This document shows positions 24,866-33,495 of a stretch of DNA of 64,000 bases, in pieces. The position numbers and the translations under genes are program-made. Numbering within the stretch: the first letter of the stretch is position 1; each line of letters begins with the position of its first letter. This DNA comes from Mesorhizobium_L sp035547755. GTDB taxonomy: Bacteria; Pseudomonadota; Alphaproteobacteria; Rhizobiales; Rhizobiaceae. Under the pieces are notes generated by a model. It worked only from the letters and a program-made list of their open reading frames with translations, did no database searches and was not told the origin of the DNA. Where the stretch lies: the NCBI GenBank assembly GCA_035547755.1, contig DASZUG010000090.1, forward strand, positions 62,001 through 126,000, read 5' to 3'.

Positions 24866-26242
24866 ATGGTAAAAGCGCCGAGAACTCGGCATTCCAAAGG
24901 TGACAGGCAGCCGGTGACGATCGATCTCGGCGCGGCTGATATCACGCGTATCGAAGAGAAGGCTGACAAGCCGGAATTCGTGTCCTCCATATCCGAAACG
25001 GAACCGGCGACTCCCGGCGTGGATGATAACCGGGAGACCATGGCTGGCGAACAGCATGATACAGCCAGCAGGATGCAGGCAGGTGGACAAAACGCGGATC
25101 GGGCTGGCGCGCATGGCGGCAACGTGCCGCCCGCCACCGACGAACCGTCTGTCACGCCGAACGAGCCCGCGGCTCCTTCCCGCCGGGACAGCGCGGGGTC
25201 CGTGCTGGCGGCAGGCGTTGCAGGTGGCGTCATCGCTCTCCTCGTCGCCGGCGGCCTGCAATGGGCGGGCATCATTCCGGGCCTGGCCAGAAATGACGCC
25301 AATGGTCAGAAGATAGCGACGCTGGAAAGCGATTTCGCGGCGCTGAAACAGGATCTCGCAGCGGTAAAGAACACTCCGCCGGACAATGGAATCGTCGCGC
25401 TGAAACAAGGGCTTGATCAGGTGAACCAGAAGATACGCCAGCAGGCTGACGCGCTCGACCAACTCCGCGCTGCGCAGGCGAAGGATAGCGCCGGGGCCGG
25501 CCAGCCTGTTGCCACCCAGTTGAAGGACCTGGAAAACAGGCTTTCCAAGATCGAAAATACCGTCAAGGCGAATGCTTCGGGTGAGGCGGGGCTGACCGCG
25601 CTTGACCAAAAAGTAAACGGTCAGGCGAAGAGCGCTCAAGCCAACAGCCAGGCGCTCGCCAGCCAGTCAGAGCGCATCGGGAAACTCGAACAGTCGCTGG
25701 CGGCGCTGTCGCAGAAGGTCGCGGCAAATACCGAACAGCCGAAAATCGCCTTGGCGATTGCTGCGTCGGCGCTGAAATCGGCAGTCGATCGGGGAACGCC
25801 CTTCGTTTCCGAACTCGACACCTATGCTTCTCTCGCGCCCCATTCGCCTGAACTGGACGCGCTGCGGAGGCTTGCGTCCGCCGGCGTTCCGACCCGCGAG
25901 GAGATCGTCGCCGGGATTGGACCGGCAGCGGACGCGATGGTCGAGGCTGGCCGCCCGGCGCAGAAATCAAGCGGCCTATTGAACGATCTCGTGGAAAGCG
26001 CCCGCTCGCTGGTCAAGGTCCGGCCGGTTGGCGAGGTTTCGGGCACCGGCGTCGGCGCCACGGTCGCCCGCATCGAGGTCGATATCAAGGCCGGCGATTT
26101 CGCCAAGGCCATGCAGGAGTACAAGACCTTGCCGCAAGATGTGCAGGCGGCGGCGAGCGCCTATTTCACCAAGGTTGAAACCCGTCTTCAGGCGGAAAAC
26201 CTCGTCCAAAAGACGCTCGCCAACGCTTTGAAGACGGGATGA
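24866..26242 (+). CDS. mic60: Mitofilin/Mic60-like inner-membrane protein
   Basis: A 458-residue protein with a long disordered, charged N-terminus (1-110), one transmembrane helix (about 112-132, GVAGGVIALLVAGGLQWAG) and a predicted coiled coil rich in A, K, Q and E (about 145-300). A C-terminal mitofilin-signature domain follows (about 310-458, ending TKVETRLQAENLVQKTLANA). Alphaproteobacterial Mic60 homologues encoded in haem operons between hemD and hemY are implicated in shaping intracytoplasmic membranes and outer-membrane contact. ATG 24866 is preceded by GGAGCAGGTA. It overlaps hemY by four bases. Confidence 0.88.
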   Translation: MVKAPRTRHSKGDRQPVTIDLGAADITRIEEKADKPEFVSSISETEPATPGVDDNRETMAGEQHDTASRMQAGGQNADRAGAHGGNVPPATDEPSVTPNEPAAPSRRDSAGSVLAAGVAGGVIALLVAGGLQWAGIIPGLARNDANGQKIATLESDFAALKQDLAAVKNTPPDNGIVALKQGLDQVNQKIRQQADALDQLRAAQAKDSAGAGQPVATQLKDLENRLSKIENTVKANASGEAGLTALDQKVNGQAKSAQANSQALASQSERIGKLEQSLAALSQKVAANTEQPKIALAIAASALKSAVDRGTPFVSELDTYASLAPHSPELDALRRLASAGVPTREEIVAGIGPAADAMVEAGRPAQKSSGLLNDLVESARSLVKVRPVGEVSGTGVGATVARIEVDIKAGDFAKAMQEYKTLPQDVQAAASAYFTKVETRLQAENLVQKTLANALKTG

Positions 26243-27927
26243 CGGCGACGATGTTTCGCATTCTCTTTTTTATCATCGTCGTTTTCGCGCTGGGGTTAGG
26301 TTTTGCCTGGCTGGCCGACAGGCCAGGCGATATGGTCATCACCTTCAACGGCTATCAATATCAAGTGACGCTGATGGTGGCGGCGGTCGCCGTCGTGGCC
26401 GTCGTCGCGGCGGCGATGATCCTCTGGTGGCTGCTGAAAAGCATCTGGATGAGCCCCTATCTGGTGTCGCGTTATTTCCGCGTCCGTCGGCGCGACCGTG
26501 GCTATCAGGCCCTGTCGACGGGAATGCTCGCCGCGGGCGCCGGCGACGCGGCCGTCGCCCGGCGCATGAACAAGCAGGCGGGCAAGCTGATCAGCGCGGA
26601 TCAGGAGCCGCTCCTTCACCTTCTCGAAGTGCAGACGCTTCTCCTGGAAGGCGATCATGAGAAAGCGCGCGGCAAATTCGAGGCCATGCTCGACGATCCG
26701 GAATTGCGGCCGCTCGGCCTGCACGGGCTTTATCTCGAAGCGCAGCGGCTTGGGCATAAGGACGTTGCGCGCCATTATGCCATAGAAGCGAGCCGCGACG
26801 CACCACAGCTGACCTGGGCCGCGAACGCGGCGCTCGAAGACAAGGCCGAAGCCGGCGAATGGGACGAGGCCCTGAAACTTCTCGACCGGCAGCGCGCATC
26901 CGGCCAGATTGCGAAGGGCGACGCGGACAGGCGCCGGGCCGTGCTCCTGACCGCAAAGGCGACCGAGACACTGGACCGCGACGCGCTCGCTGCGAAAAAC
27001 GCGGCGCTCGAAGCCAATCGCCTCGCGCCCGATCTCGTTCCAGCCGCCGTCACCGCCGCGCGGAGCCTCTTTCGCCAGAACGATTTGCGGCGTGGCTCGA
27101 AGATTCTTGAGGCGGCATGGAGGAAGGAGCCGCATCCGGAGATAGCCGAGGCCTATGTGAATGCGCGATCGGGCGATTCCACCCAGGACCGGCTGATGCG
27201 CGCGCAGAAGCTCGAGAAGCTGCGAACCAACAATGCCGATTCGGCGCTCGCCGTGGCGCGCGCCGCCCTCGATGCCGGCGAATTCAAGCTTGCGCGCGAG
27301 GAAGCGGAGGCCGCGATCCGCCTCAGGGCGAGCGAAGGCGCTTATCTGCTGAGAGCGGATATCGAGGAGGCCGAAACCGGCGACCAGGGCCGCGTCCGCC
27401 ATTGGCTGCAGCGCGCCGTGCGCGCGCCGCGTGATCCGGCCTGGACCGCAGATGGCATTGTTTCCGATCGCTGGCTGCCGATTTCGCCCGTTACCGGCAC
27501 ACTGGATGCGTTCGCATGGGAACAACCCGTTGAGCGGATGGGACAATTGATCGATTCGGAAAGAGAGCCAGCACCTCCGGCGATCGAGAGGGCGTCCACG
27601 CTGACCAGCCCCGATACCGCCAACGAGGAAAGGGCCGACATCGCGGATCAGATGGACGATTCATCTCAAACCGGCCCCACTGGAAAACCGTCCCCGACCG
27701 ACGGATCGACCGACATGGTGGCGGTCAATGGGGGATCGACCGAAAAAGGGGGCAGAAAGCCCACGACGGATGGTCCGGTTCTGGTCGCTCCTACGGCGGA
27801 GGAAGAAGCCGCGCGGCAGCATCACGCGATCGAGAATGGTGCGCCGACACCGCCGACGCCGGACGATCCCGGTGTGGAGGAAGACGCTGGATCGGAAGGA
27901 CAATCGCGGCGCTTCCGGTTGTTTTGA
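26239..27927 (+). CDS. hemY: HemY-like TPR membrane protein of the haem operon
   Basis: A 562-residue protein with two N-terminal transmembrane helices (about 8-24 and 45-68, flanking ADRPGDMVITFNGYQYQV), the HemY_N domain, then TPR-like helical repeats (about 110-390). A long acidic, proline-rich disordered C-terminus runs from about 430 to 562. HemY is conserved with hemC and hemD in proteobacteria; its exact role in haem synthesis is unsettled, and it is not protoporphyrinogen oxidase. Start ATG 26239 overlaps the Mic60 stop; a second ATG at 26251 is possible. Confidence 0.9.
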   Translation: MTATMFRILFFIIVVFALGLGFAWLADRPGDMVITFNGYQYQVTLMVAAVAVVAVVAAAMILWWLLKSIWMSPYLVSRYFRVRRRDRGYQALSTGMLAAGAGDAAVARRMNKQAGKLISADQEPLLHLLEVQTLLLEGDHEKARGKFEAMLDDPELRPLGLHGLYLEAQRLGHKDVARHYAIEASRDAPQLTWAANAALEDKAEAGEWDEALKLLDRQRASGQIAKGDADRRRAVLLTAKATETLDRDALAAKNAALEANRLAPDLVPAAVTAARSLFRQNDLRRGSKILEAAWRKEPHPEIAEAYVNARSGDSTQDRLMRAQKLEKLRTNNADSALAVARAALDAGEFKLAREEAEAAIRLRASEGAYLLRADIEEAETGDQGRVRHWLQRAVRAPRDPAWTADGIVSDRWLPISPVTGTLDAFAWEQPVERMGQLIDSEREPAPPAIERASTLTSPDTANEERADIADQMDDSSQTGPTGKPSPTDGSTDMVAVNGGSTEKGGRKPTTDGPVLVAPTAEEEAARQHHAIENGAPTPPTPDDPGVEEDAGSEGQSRRFRLF

Positions 27928-27999
27928 CCGAGCCCGGAGCGTTAAGAATATTCACGACCAGCGGTCGCTCTATTGCGCCCGCGAAGGATCAGAGAGTTG

Positions 28000-28482
28000 A
28001 TGTTCGAACGTCTCATTTCATTCCTGAGTGAACTTCCTGGTCAGCGTCCCGATATGGGGAAATTCGGACCAGACGATCCGCGAGTAGCTGCCGCCGCCTT
28101 GATGTTTCATGTGATGGATGCCGATGGCGTCCGCCGCGACGACGAAACGGAAAGCCTGCGCGAAATCCTTTCGCAAACCTATGACATGGCAGGCCAGGAA
28201 CTGGACGAGCTGATGCAGGCGGGCGAGGATGCCGATCAGGAAGCGATCGACCTCTACGCGTTCACGAGCGTGCTCAAGCGGCATCTCGACCATGCGGCGC
28301 GCGCCGAATTCATCAGGATCATGTGGCAGATCGTCTATGCCGACGGAGAACTGCATGAGTTGGAGGATAATGTCGTCTGGCGCGTCGCCGAACTGATCGG
28401 CATCGAGCAGAGGGAGCGGATCGCTCTCAGACAGCAAGTCCAGCACGAAAGCGATGGCGACGGAAAGCACGAGGCAAAATAG
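28000..28482 (+). CDS. TerB-like / tellurite resistance family protein
   Basis: A 160-residue, acidic, all-helical protein of the TerB/COG4103 type. Typical segments are AAALMFHVMDADGVRRDDE, LYAFTSVLKRHLD and IMWQIVYADGELHELEDN, with the repeated D-G/E-E metal-binding pattern of this fold (DADG, ADGE). It acts in the cytosol; proposed roles are metal sensing near membranes rather than tellurite itself. It follows hemY by 72 bases, a neighbour often seen in Rhizobiales. Confidence 0.88.
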   Translation: MFERLISFLSELPGQRPDMGKFGPDDPRVAAAALMFHVMDADGVRRDDETESLREILSQTYDMAGQELDELMQAGEDADQEAIDLYAFTSVLKRHLDHAARAEFIRIMWQIVYADGELHELEDNVVWRVAELIGIEQRERIALRQQVQHESDGDGKHEAK

Positions 28483-28568
28483 CCAGCTTCAGGACGCGGA
28501 CGCGCAGTCTTCAAGAGATCGGGCGGTTGCTTGCTGAGCCGACATTCCCGCCCCCTGCCGTTATTCCT

Positions 28569-28602
28569 ATTAATCATATAAATAGCCATTGCTCATATTA
28601 AT
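28569..28602. promoter_or_regulatory. AT-rich promoter/operator region of the sugar importer
   Basis: Two palindromic ATTAAT hexamers at 28569-28574 and 28597-28602, 28 bp apart, with extra CATAT copies between them, form an island of low GC in the 234-base gap before the binding-protein gene. They could be part of a promoter or of the operator for the FadR-type regulator encoded at the end of the operon. Only symmetry and base composition support this. Confidence 0.3.
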
Positions 28603-28716
28603 GACCCATGCTTAAGTGGCGACGCGATCTCCGCCGCCGGCATCGGACCCTCTGCGGATCATCGCGCTGGAGGAGTGCGGCCTGGTCAATCGGCCGCGCG
28701 TAAAAGGAGGATCATC

Positions 28717-29667
28717 ATGAGAAATATCGCCCTGGCGGGCGTGGCGCTGGCATTTGCGCTGTCTGCCGCAACGGCCCACGCAGCCGACAAGAAGACGCTC
28801 GTATTCGTTGCAAACGGCGCTTCCGATTTCTGGAAAGCCGCGGAGGCCGGCGTCAAGAAAGCCAATTCGGAGCTGCCAAACTACGACATGCAATTCAAAT
28901 ATCCGTCGCAATCTTCGGCCGCCATTCAGGAGCGGCTGATGGACGACCTCGTTGCCGCCGGCGTTTCCGGCATCATGGTCAGCGCCGTCGATCCGAAGAC
29001 CGAAACCGACGCGCTCGCCAAGATCGCCAAGCAAACCCTGCTCCTGACCACTGACAGCGATGCAGCGAAGAGCGGTCGGGTCGCCTATATCGGTTCGAGT
29101 AACGTCGCCGCCGGCAAGCAAGTCGGCGAAATCCTCAAGAAGGCCCTGCCGAATGGCGGCAAATGCATGGCCTTCGTCGGCCTGCCCGGCGCCGACAATG
29201 CGCGCGAGCGTATCCAGGGCATCAAGGACGTCATCCAAGGCACGAAAATCGAGATCGTGGACGTGCGGGCCGACGATATCGACATGGCGCGCGCCAAGCG
29301 CAATGTCGAGGATACGCTGACCGCACATCCCGAAGTGAATTGCATGCTCGGCATTTATTCCTACAACATCCCGCAAATCTACCAGGCGCTCAAGGAAGGG
29401 GGGCAGCTCGGGAAGATTACCGTTACCGGCTTTGACGACGATCCGATCACGCTCGGCGGCATCAAGGAAGGCACCGTCGCGGGCACCGTGGTGCAGCAGC
29501 CCTATCTCTGGGGTTATGAAGGCATGAAGGACATGGCCAAGATCCTGAGTGGCGACAAATCCTTCATCCCCAAGGACGGCCTGATCATCATCCCGACGAA
29601 AGTCGTCGACAAGTCCAATGTGGACGAATACGCCAAGGAGCTGGCGAAGCTTCAGGGCAAGGGGTGA
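28717..29667 (+). CDS. Periplasmic sugar-binding protein (CUT2 family, RbsB-like)
   Basis: A 316-residue binding protein with a Sec signal peptide (MRNIALAGVALAFALSAATA, cleavage after AHA) and a Peripla_BP_4 fold. Family segments include SDFWKAAEAGVKKA, ISAVDP-like MVSAVDPKTETDAL, YIGSSNVAAGKQVGEIL and VTGFDDDPITLGGIKEG. The ribosome site AAAGGAGG lies six bases before ATG 28717, an unusually strong site fitting a highly produced binding protein. It heads the operon SBP-ATPase-permease-regulator. A pentose or hexose is likely; the galactose-dehydrogenase-like gene at 36536 hints at galactose-type sugars. Confidence 0.92.
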   Translation: MRNIALAGVALAFALSAATAHAADKKTLVFVANGASDFWKAAEAGVKKANSELPNYDMQFKYPSQSSAAIQERLMDDLVAAGVSGIMVSAVDPKTETDALAKIAKQTLLLTTDSDAAKSGRVAYIGSSNVAAGKQVGEILKKALPNGGKCMAFVGLPGADNARERIQGIKDVIQGTKIEIVDVRADDIDMARAKRNVEDTLTAHPEVNCMLGIYSYNIPQIYQALKEGGQLGKITVTGFDDDPITLGGIKEGTVAGTVVQQPYLWGYEGMKDMAKILSGDKSFIPKDGLIIIPTKVVDKSNVDEYAKELAKLQGKG

Positions 29668-29837
29668 GCTGAGCGGCTGGCGACATCCGACCCCGGAATT
29701 TCCCCGACTGCTCGGCCGAGGAGGATTCCGGGAAACGGTTGCGGCCCTGAAATGATGCCGGTGGCGAGAGGTGACGCCGGCATCGATCGGCGAGGTGCGT
29801 TCCGGGCGCATCGCCCTTCATGAAGGATGCGGGATAG

Positions 29838-31364
29838 GTGGAACCGTTCCTAGAGCTCAAGGCGATCAGCAAGACGTTTCCGGGCGTGCAGGCCTTGGCG
29901 GATGTCGGCCTGTCAGTCAGCCCGGGAGAGGTGATCGGCCTCATTGGAGAAAACGGCGCGGGCAAATCAACCTTGATGAAGATCCTGGGGGGCGTGATCG
30001 CGCCGACCTCCGGCTCAATACGCATCGATGGCGTGGACCGTCCGGCCTTGACGGTCGAGGCCGCGATTGGCGCCGGCATCGCCTTTGTCCATCAGGAACT
30101 GAACCTGTTCGACAATCTCGATGCGGCGGCGAACGTCTTCATCGGGCGCGAGCCCCGGAAGGGATGGCCGCTGCCCCTCATCGACCGCAAACGCCTCCAT
30201 GATACCGTCCGGCCTCTACTGAAACGGCTGGATGTCGATTTCGAGCCGCAGACACTTGTCGCCGACCTGTCGCTGGCGCAGCGTCAGCTCCTGGAAATCA
30301 CCAAGGCGCTGTCGCTTGACGCACGAGTCGTCATCATGGACGAACCGACATCCAGCCTGACCATTTCGGAAACGCGACGCCTGCTGGCGGTGATTGCCGA
30401 TCTGAAGCGGAACGGCGTTGCGATCATCTTCATCTCGCACAGGCTGCATGAAGTCACGGAATGCGCGGACCGGGTTGTCGCGCTTCGTGACGGCCGCATC
30501 GCAGGCCGCCTCGCAAGGCACGAGATCACGCATGACGCGATGATCCGGCTTATGATCGGACGCGACCTGAAGTCGCTTTACACGCCGCCAGCCGCGCCTC
30601 CGGCGGATGCCGTGCTCGAACTCAAAGGTTTTCGGACGCCGGCCTTTCCGGATTCCTCCATCGATCTGACACTCCGCCGTGGCGAGATTCTGGGGCTTGC
30701 CGGCCTCATCGGCGCCGGCCGGACGGAACTGGCGCGCGCGGTCTTCGGCATCGACCGGCCGCTCGCGGGCGAAATACGCGTTAACGGGGAAGCAGCCGAA
30801 GTGTATTCGCCTTCCGACGCGATCGCGCGCGGTATTTATCTTATCCCGGAAGACCGGAAACAGTCGGCCCTGATCCTCGAGGATTCGATCGCCCAGAATA
30901 TTTCGCTGGCGAATATCCGGGCATTCGTCCGCTCGGGCCTCGTCAGTTCGGCGCTGGAGGAACAGAATGCCGAACGCCAGATACGCGCACTTCGCATCAA
31001 GGCGCCGAATGCCTCGATCATTGCCGGCAGCCTATCGGGCGGCAACCAGCAAAAGGTCGTTCTGGCGAAATGGTTGTCGATGGAGCCGAAGATCCTGATT
31101 TTCGACGAACCGACGCGCGGCATCGATGTCGGATCGAAAAGCGAGATTTACGCACTCATGCGCGGCCTTGCGGACAGCGGCGTCGGCGTGCTGATGATTT
31201 CGAGCGACATGGAAGAGGTGGTCGGGGTGAGCGACCGGATGGTCGTCATGCATGAGGGCGCGATCGCGGGCGAGCTTTCGCGCGACCGGTTCAGCGAAGA
31301 AGCGGTCATGCAACTCGCCGTCGGCCATCGGCGGAGTGAGCCAATCGGGGAAAGAGCATGCTGA
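29838..31364 (+). CDS. Sugar ABC transporter ATP-binding protein (CUT2, RbsA/MglA-like)
   Basis: A 508-residue ATPase made of two fused nucleotide-binding domains. The first has Walker A GENGAGKST (about 36-44) and signature DLSLAQRQLLEITKALS; the second is degenerate at Walker A (AGLIGAGRTELARAVFG) but keeps LSGGNQQKVVLAKWL. This asymmetry is normal in CUT2 ATPases. Start GTG 29838, 170 bases after the binding-protein gene, leads straight into the family N-terminus (EPFLELKAISKTFPGVQAL). It overlaps the permease by seven bases. Confidence 0.95.
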   Translation: MEPFLELKAISKTFPGVQALADVGLSVSPGEVIGLIGENGAGKSTLMKILGGVIAPTSGSIRIDGVDRPALTVEAAIGAGIAFVHQELNLFDNLDAAANVFIGREPRKGWPLPLIDRKRLHDTVRPLLKRLDVDFEPQTLVADLSLAQRQLLEITKALSLDARVVIMDEPTSSLTISETRRLLAVIADLKRNGVAIIFISHRLHEVTECADRVVALRDGRIAGRLARHEITHDAMIRLMIGRDLKSLYTPPAAPPADAVLELKGFRTPAFPDSSIDLTLRRGEILGLAGLIGAGRTELARAVFGIDRPLAGEIRVNGEAAEVYSPSDAIARGIYLIPEDRKQSALILEDSIAQNISLANIRAFVRSGLVSSALEEQNAERQIRALRIKAPNASIIAGSLSGGNQQKVVLAKWLSMEPKILIFDEPTRGIDVGSKSEIYALMRGLADSGVGVLMISSDMEEVVGVSDRMVVMHEGAIAGELSRDRFSEEAVMQLAVGHRRSEPIGERAC

Positions 31365-32359
31365 AAAAAGATCTGGGCCTTCTGATCCTTGTCGTGATTG
31401 TCTCCGCCATCGTTGCCTTCCTTAATCCGCGATTCATCTCCCCGATCAACCTCTCGAACACCGCAAATCTCGTCGGGCTCTTCGGCATTTTCTCGATCGG
31501 CGAGGGTTTTGTCATCATCACCGGCGGCATCGACCTGTCGATCGGATCGATGCTCGCGCTGCTGGGCGTCGTCTTCATCGATCTTCTGACCACCTATCAG
31601 ATGAACTGGGTGGCGGCGGTACTGCTGATCGTGCTGGCTGGAACCGCACTCGGCGCGATCCAGGGTTTTTTGATCACGAAGATGCGCATGCAGCCCTTCA
31701 TCGTGACCCTTTGCGGCCTGCTGCTCTATCGGGGCATCGCCCGTTGGTACACGGATGACGGCACCGCCGGTTTCGCCTTCGGGCAGAGCTTCCCGAGCCT
31801 CGAATGGCTGACGACGGGCCGCGTCCACGGCATCCCGTTGACCTTCGTCGTCTTCGTCCTGATCTCCATCGTGATGGGCATCGTGCTCCATCGTTCGGTC
31901 TTCGGCCGGCATCTCTTCGCCGTCGGCCGCAACGAGGAAGCGGCACTTTATTCCGGCATCAGGAGCCAATGGGTGATCGCCGCCACTTATATCATCCTTG
32001 GCGCCCTCTCCGGCCTGTCGGCGATCTATTTCGCCATGTACACACGCTCCATCTCGCCCGCATCGCACGGCACCTTCTACGAACTTTACGCCATCGCCGC
32101 GGCCGTGCTCGGCGGCTGTTCGCTGAGGGGCGGCGAAGGTTCGGTCTTCGGCATCGTGCTGGGCACGATCCTGCTTCAGGTCCTGCAGAATCTCGTCAAT
32201 TTGCTCGGCATTCCAAGCTCGCTCAATTTCGCTGTCATGGGCGCCGTCATCCTTCTCGGCGTGCTGGCGGACCAGCAATTGGTGAACTACAGATCGCGGC
32301 GCGCGGCACTTCGGTCGCAAAAGGCGCTCGCCGCGGTGGACAAGGCGGCAACTGTGTGA
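31358..32359 (+). CDS. Sugar ABC transporter permease (CUT2, RbsC-like)
   Basis: A 333-residue inner-membrane protein with about nine to ten hydrophobic helices of the BPD_transp_2 fold. Family landmarks are EGFVIITGGIDLSIGSMLAL near the N-terminus, IKMRMQPFIVTL-like ITKMRMQPFIVTLCG, and AVGRNEEAALYSGI near the middle. It forms the channel with the CUT2 ATPase, whose gene it overlaps, and is followed after about 12 bases by the FadR-type regulator. Confidence 0.95.
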   Translation: MLKKDLGLLILVVIVSAIVAFLNPRFISPINLSNTANLVGLFGIFSIGEGFVIITGGIDLSIGSMLALLGVVFIDLLTTYQMNWVAAVLLIVLAGTALGAIQGFLITKMRMQPFIVTLCGLLLYRGIARWYTDDGTAGFAFGQSFPSLEWLTTGRVHGIPLTFVVFVLISIVMGIVLHRSVFGRHLFAVGRNEEAALYSGIRSQWVIAATYIILGALSGLSAIYFAMYTRSISPASHGTFYELYAIAAAVLGGCSLRGGEGSVFGIVLGTILLQVLQNLVNLLGIPSSLNFAVMGAVILLGVLADQQLVNYRSRRAALRSQKALAAVDKAATV

Positions 32360-32371
32360 TGAACGGTGGTC

Positions 32372-33199
32372 ATGAAAAAAGGGGAAGACCTCCAGAAAGA
32401 GCGGTCGGCGGATAGGACCATAAGGTCCCATCAGGGCTTCGGGCTGCTTGGCGCGCATCGGCGCTCGCCTACCAAGGGCGCCTTTCAGACCGTGCTGCGC
32501 GGCATCGGCCTCGGTATCGTCGCTGGTGAATTCCCCGTCGGCCAGACGCTGCCCGGCAAGGAACTCTTGATGCGGCGTTTCGGCGTCTCCAACACCGCGC
32601 TGCGGGAGGTGCTGAAAACGCTGGAGGCCAAGGGCATGGTCGCCGCACGCACCAAGGTCGGCTATTGGGTACGGGAACGGGACGCCTGGAACCTCCTGGA
32701 CGAGGACCTTCTCGGCTGGCAGCTCGAAACCGGCGTCGATAAGGGTTTCATCGGCCGCCTCTTCGAAATGCGCCAGTCGATCGAGCCGACGGCGGCGGCG
32801 CTTGCCGCGCTTCGACGCGACGAGGATCACGTCATGCAGCTTTACAGGACGGCGGAACGGATGCTGAATGCCGGGCTCGACCGGCAACATTTCACCGACG
32901 CCGACCTCGCCTTCCATCTCACGGTGATCGAGGCGTCGGGCAATCCGATGATGCGCTCGATCGGCGCGCTCATCGGCGCGGCGCTCGCGGCTTCCTTCCG
33001 GCTCAGCGCGCCGAGCGACAGCATCGAGGAGCTGAACCGCAGCTATCGCCAGCACATGGCGATAGCCGAGGCGATTAAAGCCCGTGATGCGCAAGCCGCG
33101 GCGGATGCGATGATGACCGTCATCGAACAGGGCTGGTCGATCGTCGCGCGCGACACGCAGCCGGTCATGGCCACGATCAGGACGCATCTTTCGCCCTGA
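32372..33199 (+). CDS. FadR/GntR-family regulator with FCD domain
   Basis: A 275-residue regulator. The winged helix-turn-helix reads GAFQTVLRGIGLGIVAG, then LPGKELLMRRFGVSNTALRE and GMVAARTKVGYWV; the all-helical FCD effector domain spans about 110-250 with the usual metal ligands (D and H in DADLAFHLTVIEASGN, later H in YRQHMAIAEAI). Relatives of this subgroup control sugar-acid and galactose-type catabolism. As the last gene of the importer operon it probably regulates that operon. ATG 32372 is taken as start; GTG 32366 is two codons upstream. Neither has a good ribosome site. Confidence 0.9.
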   Translation: MKKGEDLQKERSADRTIRSHQGFGLLGAHRRSPTKGAFQTVLRGIGLGIVAGEFPVGQTLPGKELLMRRFGVSNTALREVLKTLEAKGMVAARTKVGYWVRERDAWNLLDEDLLGWQLETGVDKGFIGRLFEMRQSIEPTAAALAALRRDEDHVMQLYRTAERMLNAGLDRQHFTDADLAFHLTVIEASGNPMMRSIGALIGAALAASFRLSAPSDSIEELNRSYRQHMAIAEAIKARDAQAAADAMMTVIEQGWSIVARDTQPVMATIRTHLSP

Positions 33200-33495
33200 A
33201 CCGGCGCTGCGCCCTTCCACGCCTGCAAAGGGCAGATAATGCCGTGCCGCCACGATTGAAGCTTGATGCGGTCGCTCCTCGTTGAGAGTAGGGGAAGCGT
33301 CGCAGGCTGCCTGCCTTGAAAGGTCATACCGGTGACCTCCGCGCTACCCGGAACGTACTGGATCACCGGCCGTTTAAAGACAAATCTTCGGACAGCACGG
33401 CCTCGGAGGGGCGTGGCCGCATCCTCCGGGTGGAAAGGCGAGACGTGGCGGTCGAACCGGCCTTAGACGATGCCGATGCCGTAGGACGATCAGGC
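33200..33495. other. Spacer between the importer operon and the two-component genes
   Basis: No gene is supported here. It contains an imperfect hairpin just after the regulator gene (GCCCTT/AAGGGC, about 33211-33235, no T-run) and an inverted repeat GGTCA/TGACC at 33322-33337. The latter could serve as a binding site upstream of the histidine kinase gene. The kinase reading frame stays open back to 33316, but those 60 codons look non-coding. Confidence 0.3.

Noticed and set aside
31148..33253. A 701-codon minus-strand frame opposite the sugar permease and regulator
   Set aside because: Antisense shadow of three well-supported genes, with biased composition and no recognisable fold.
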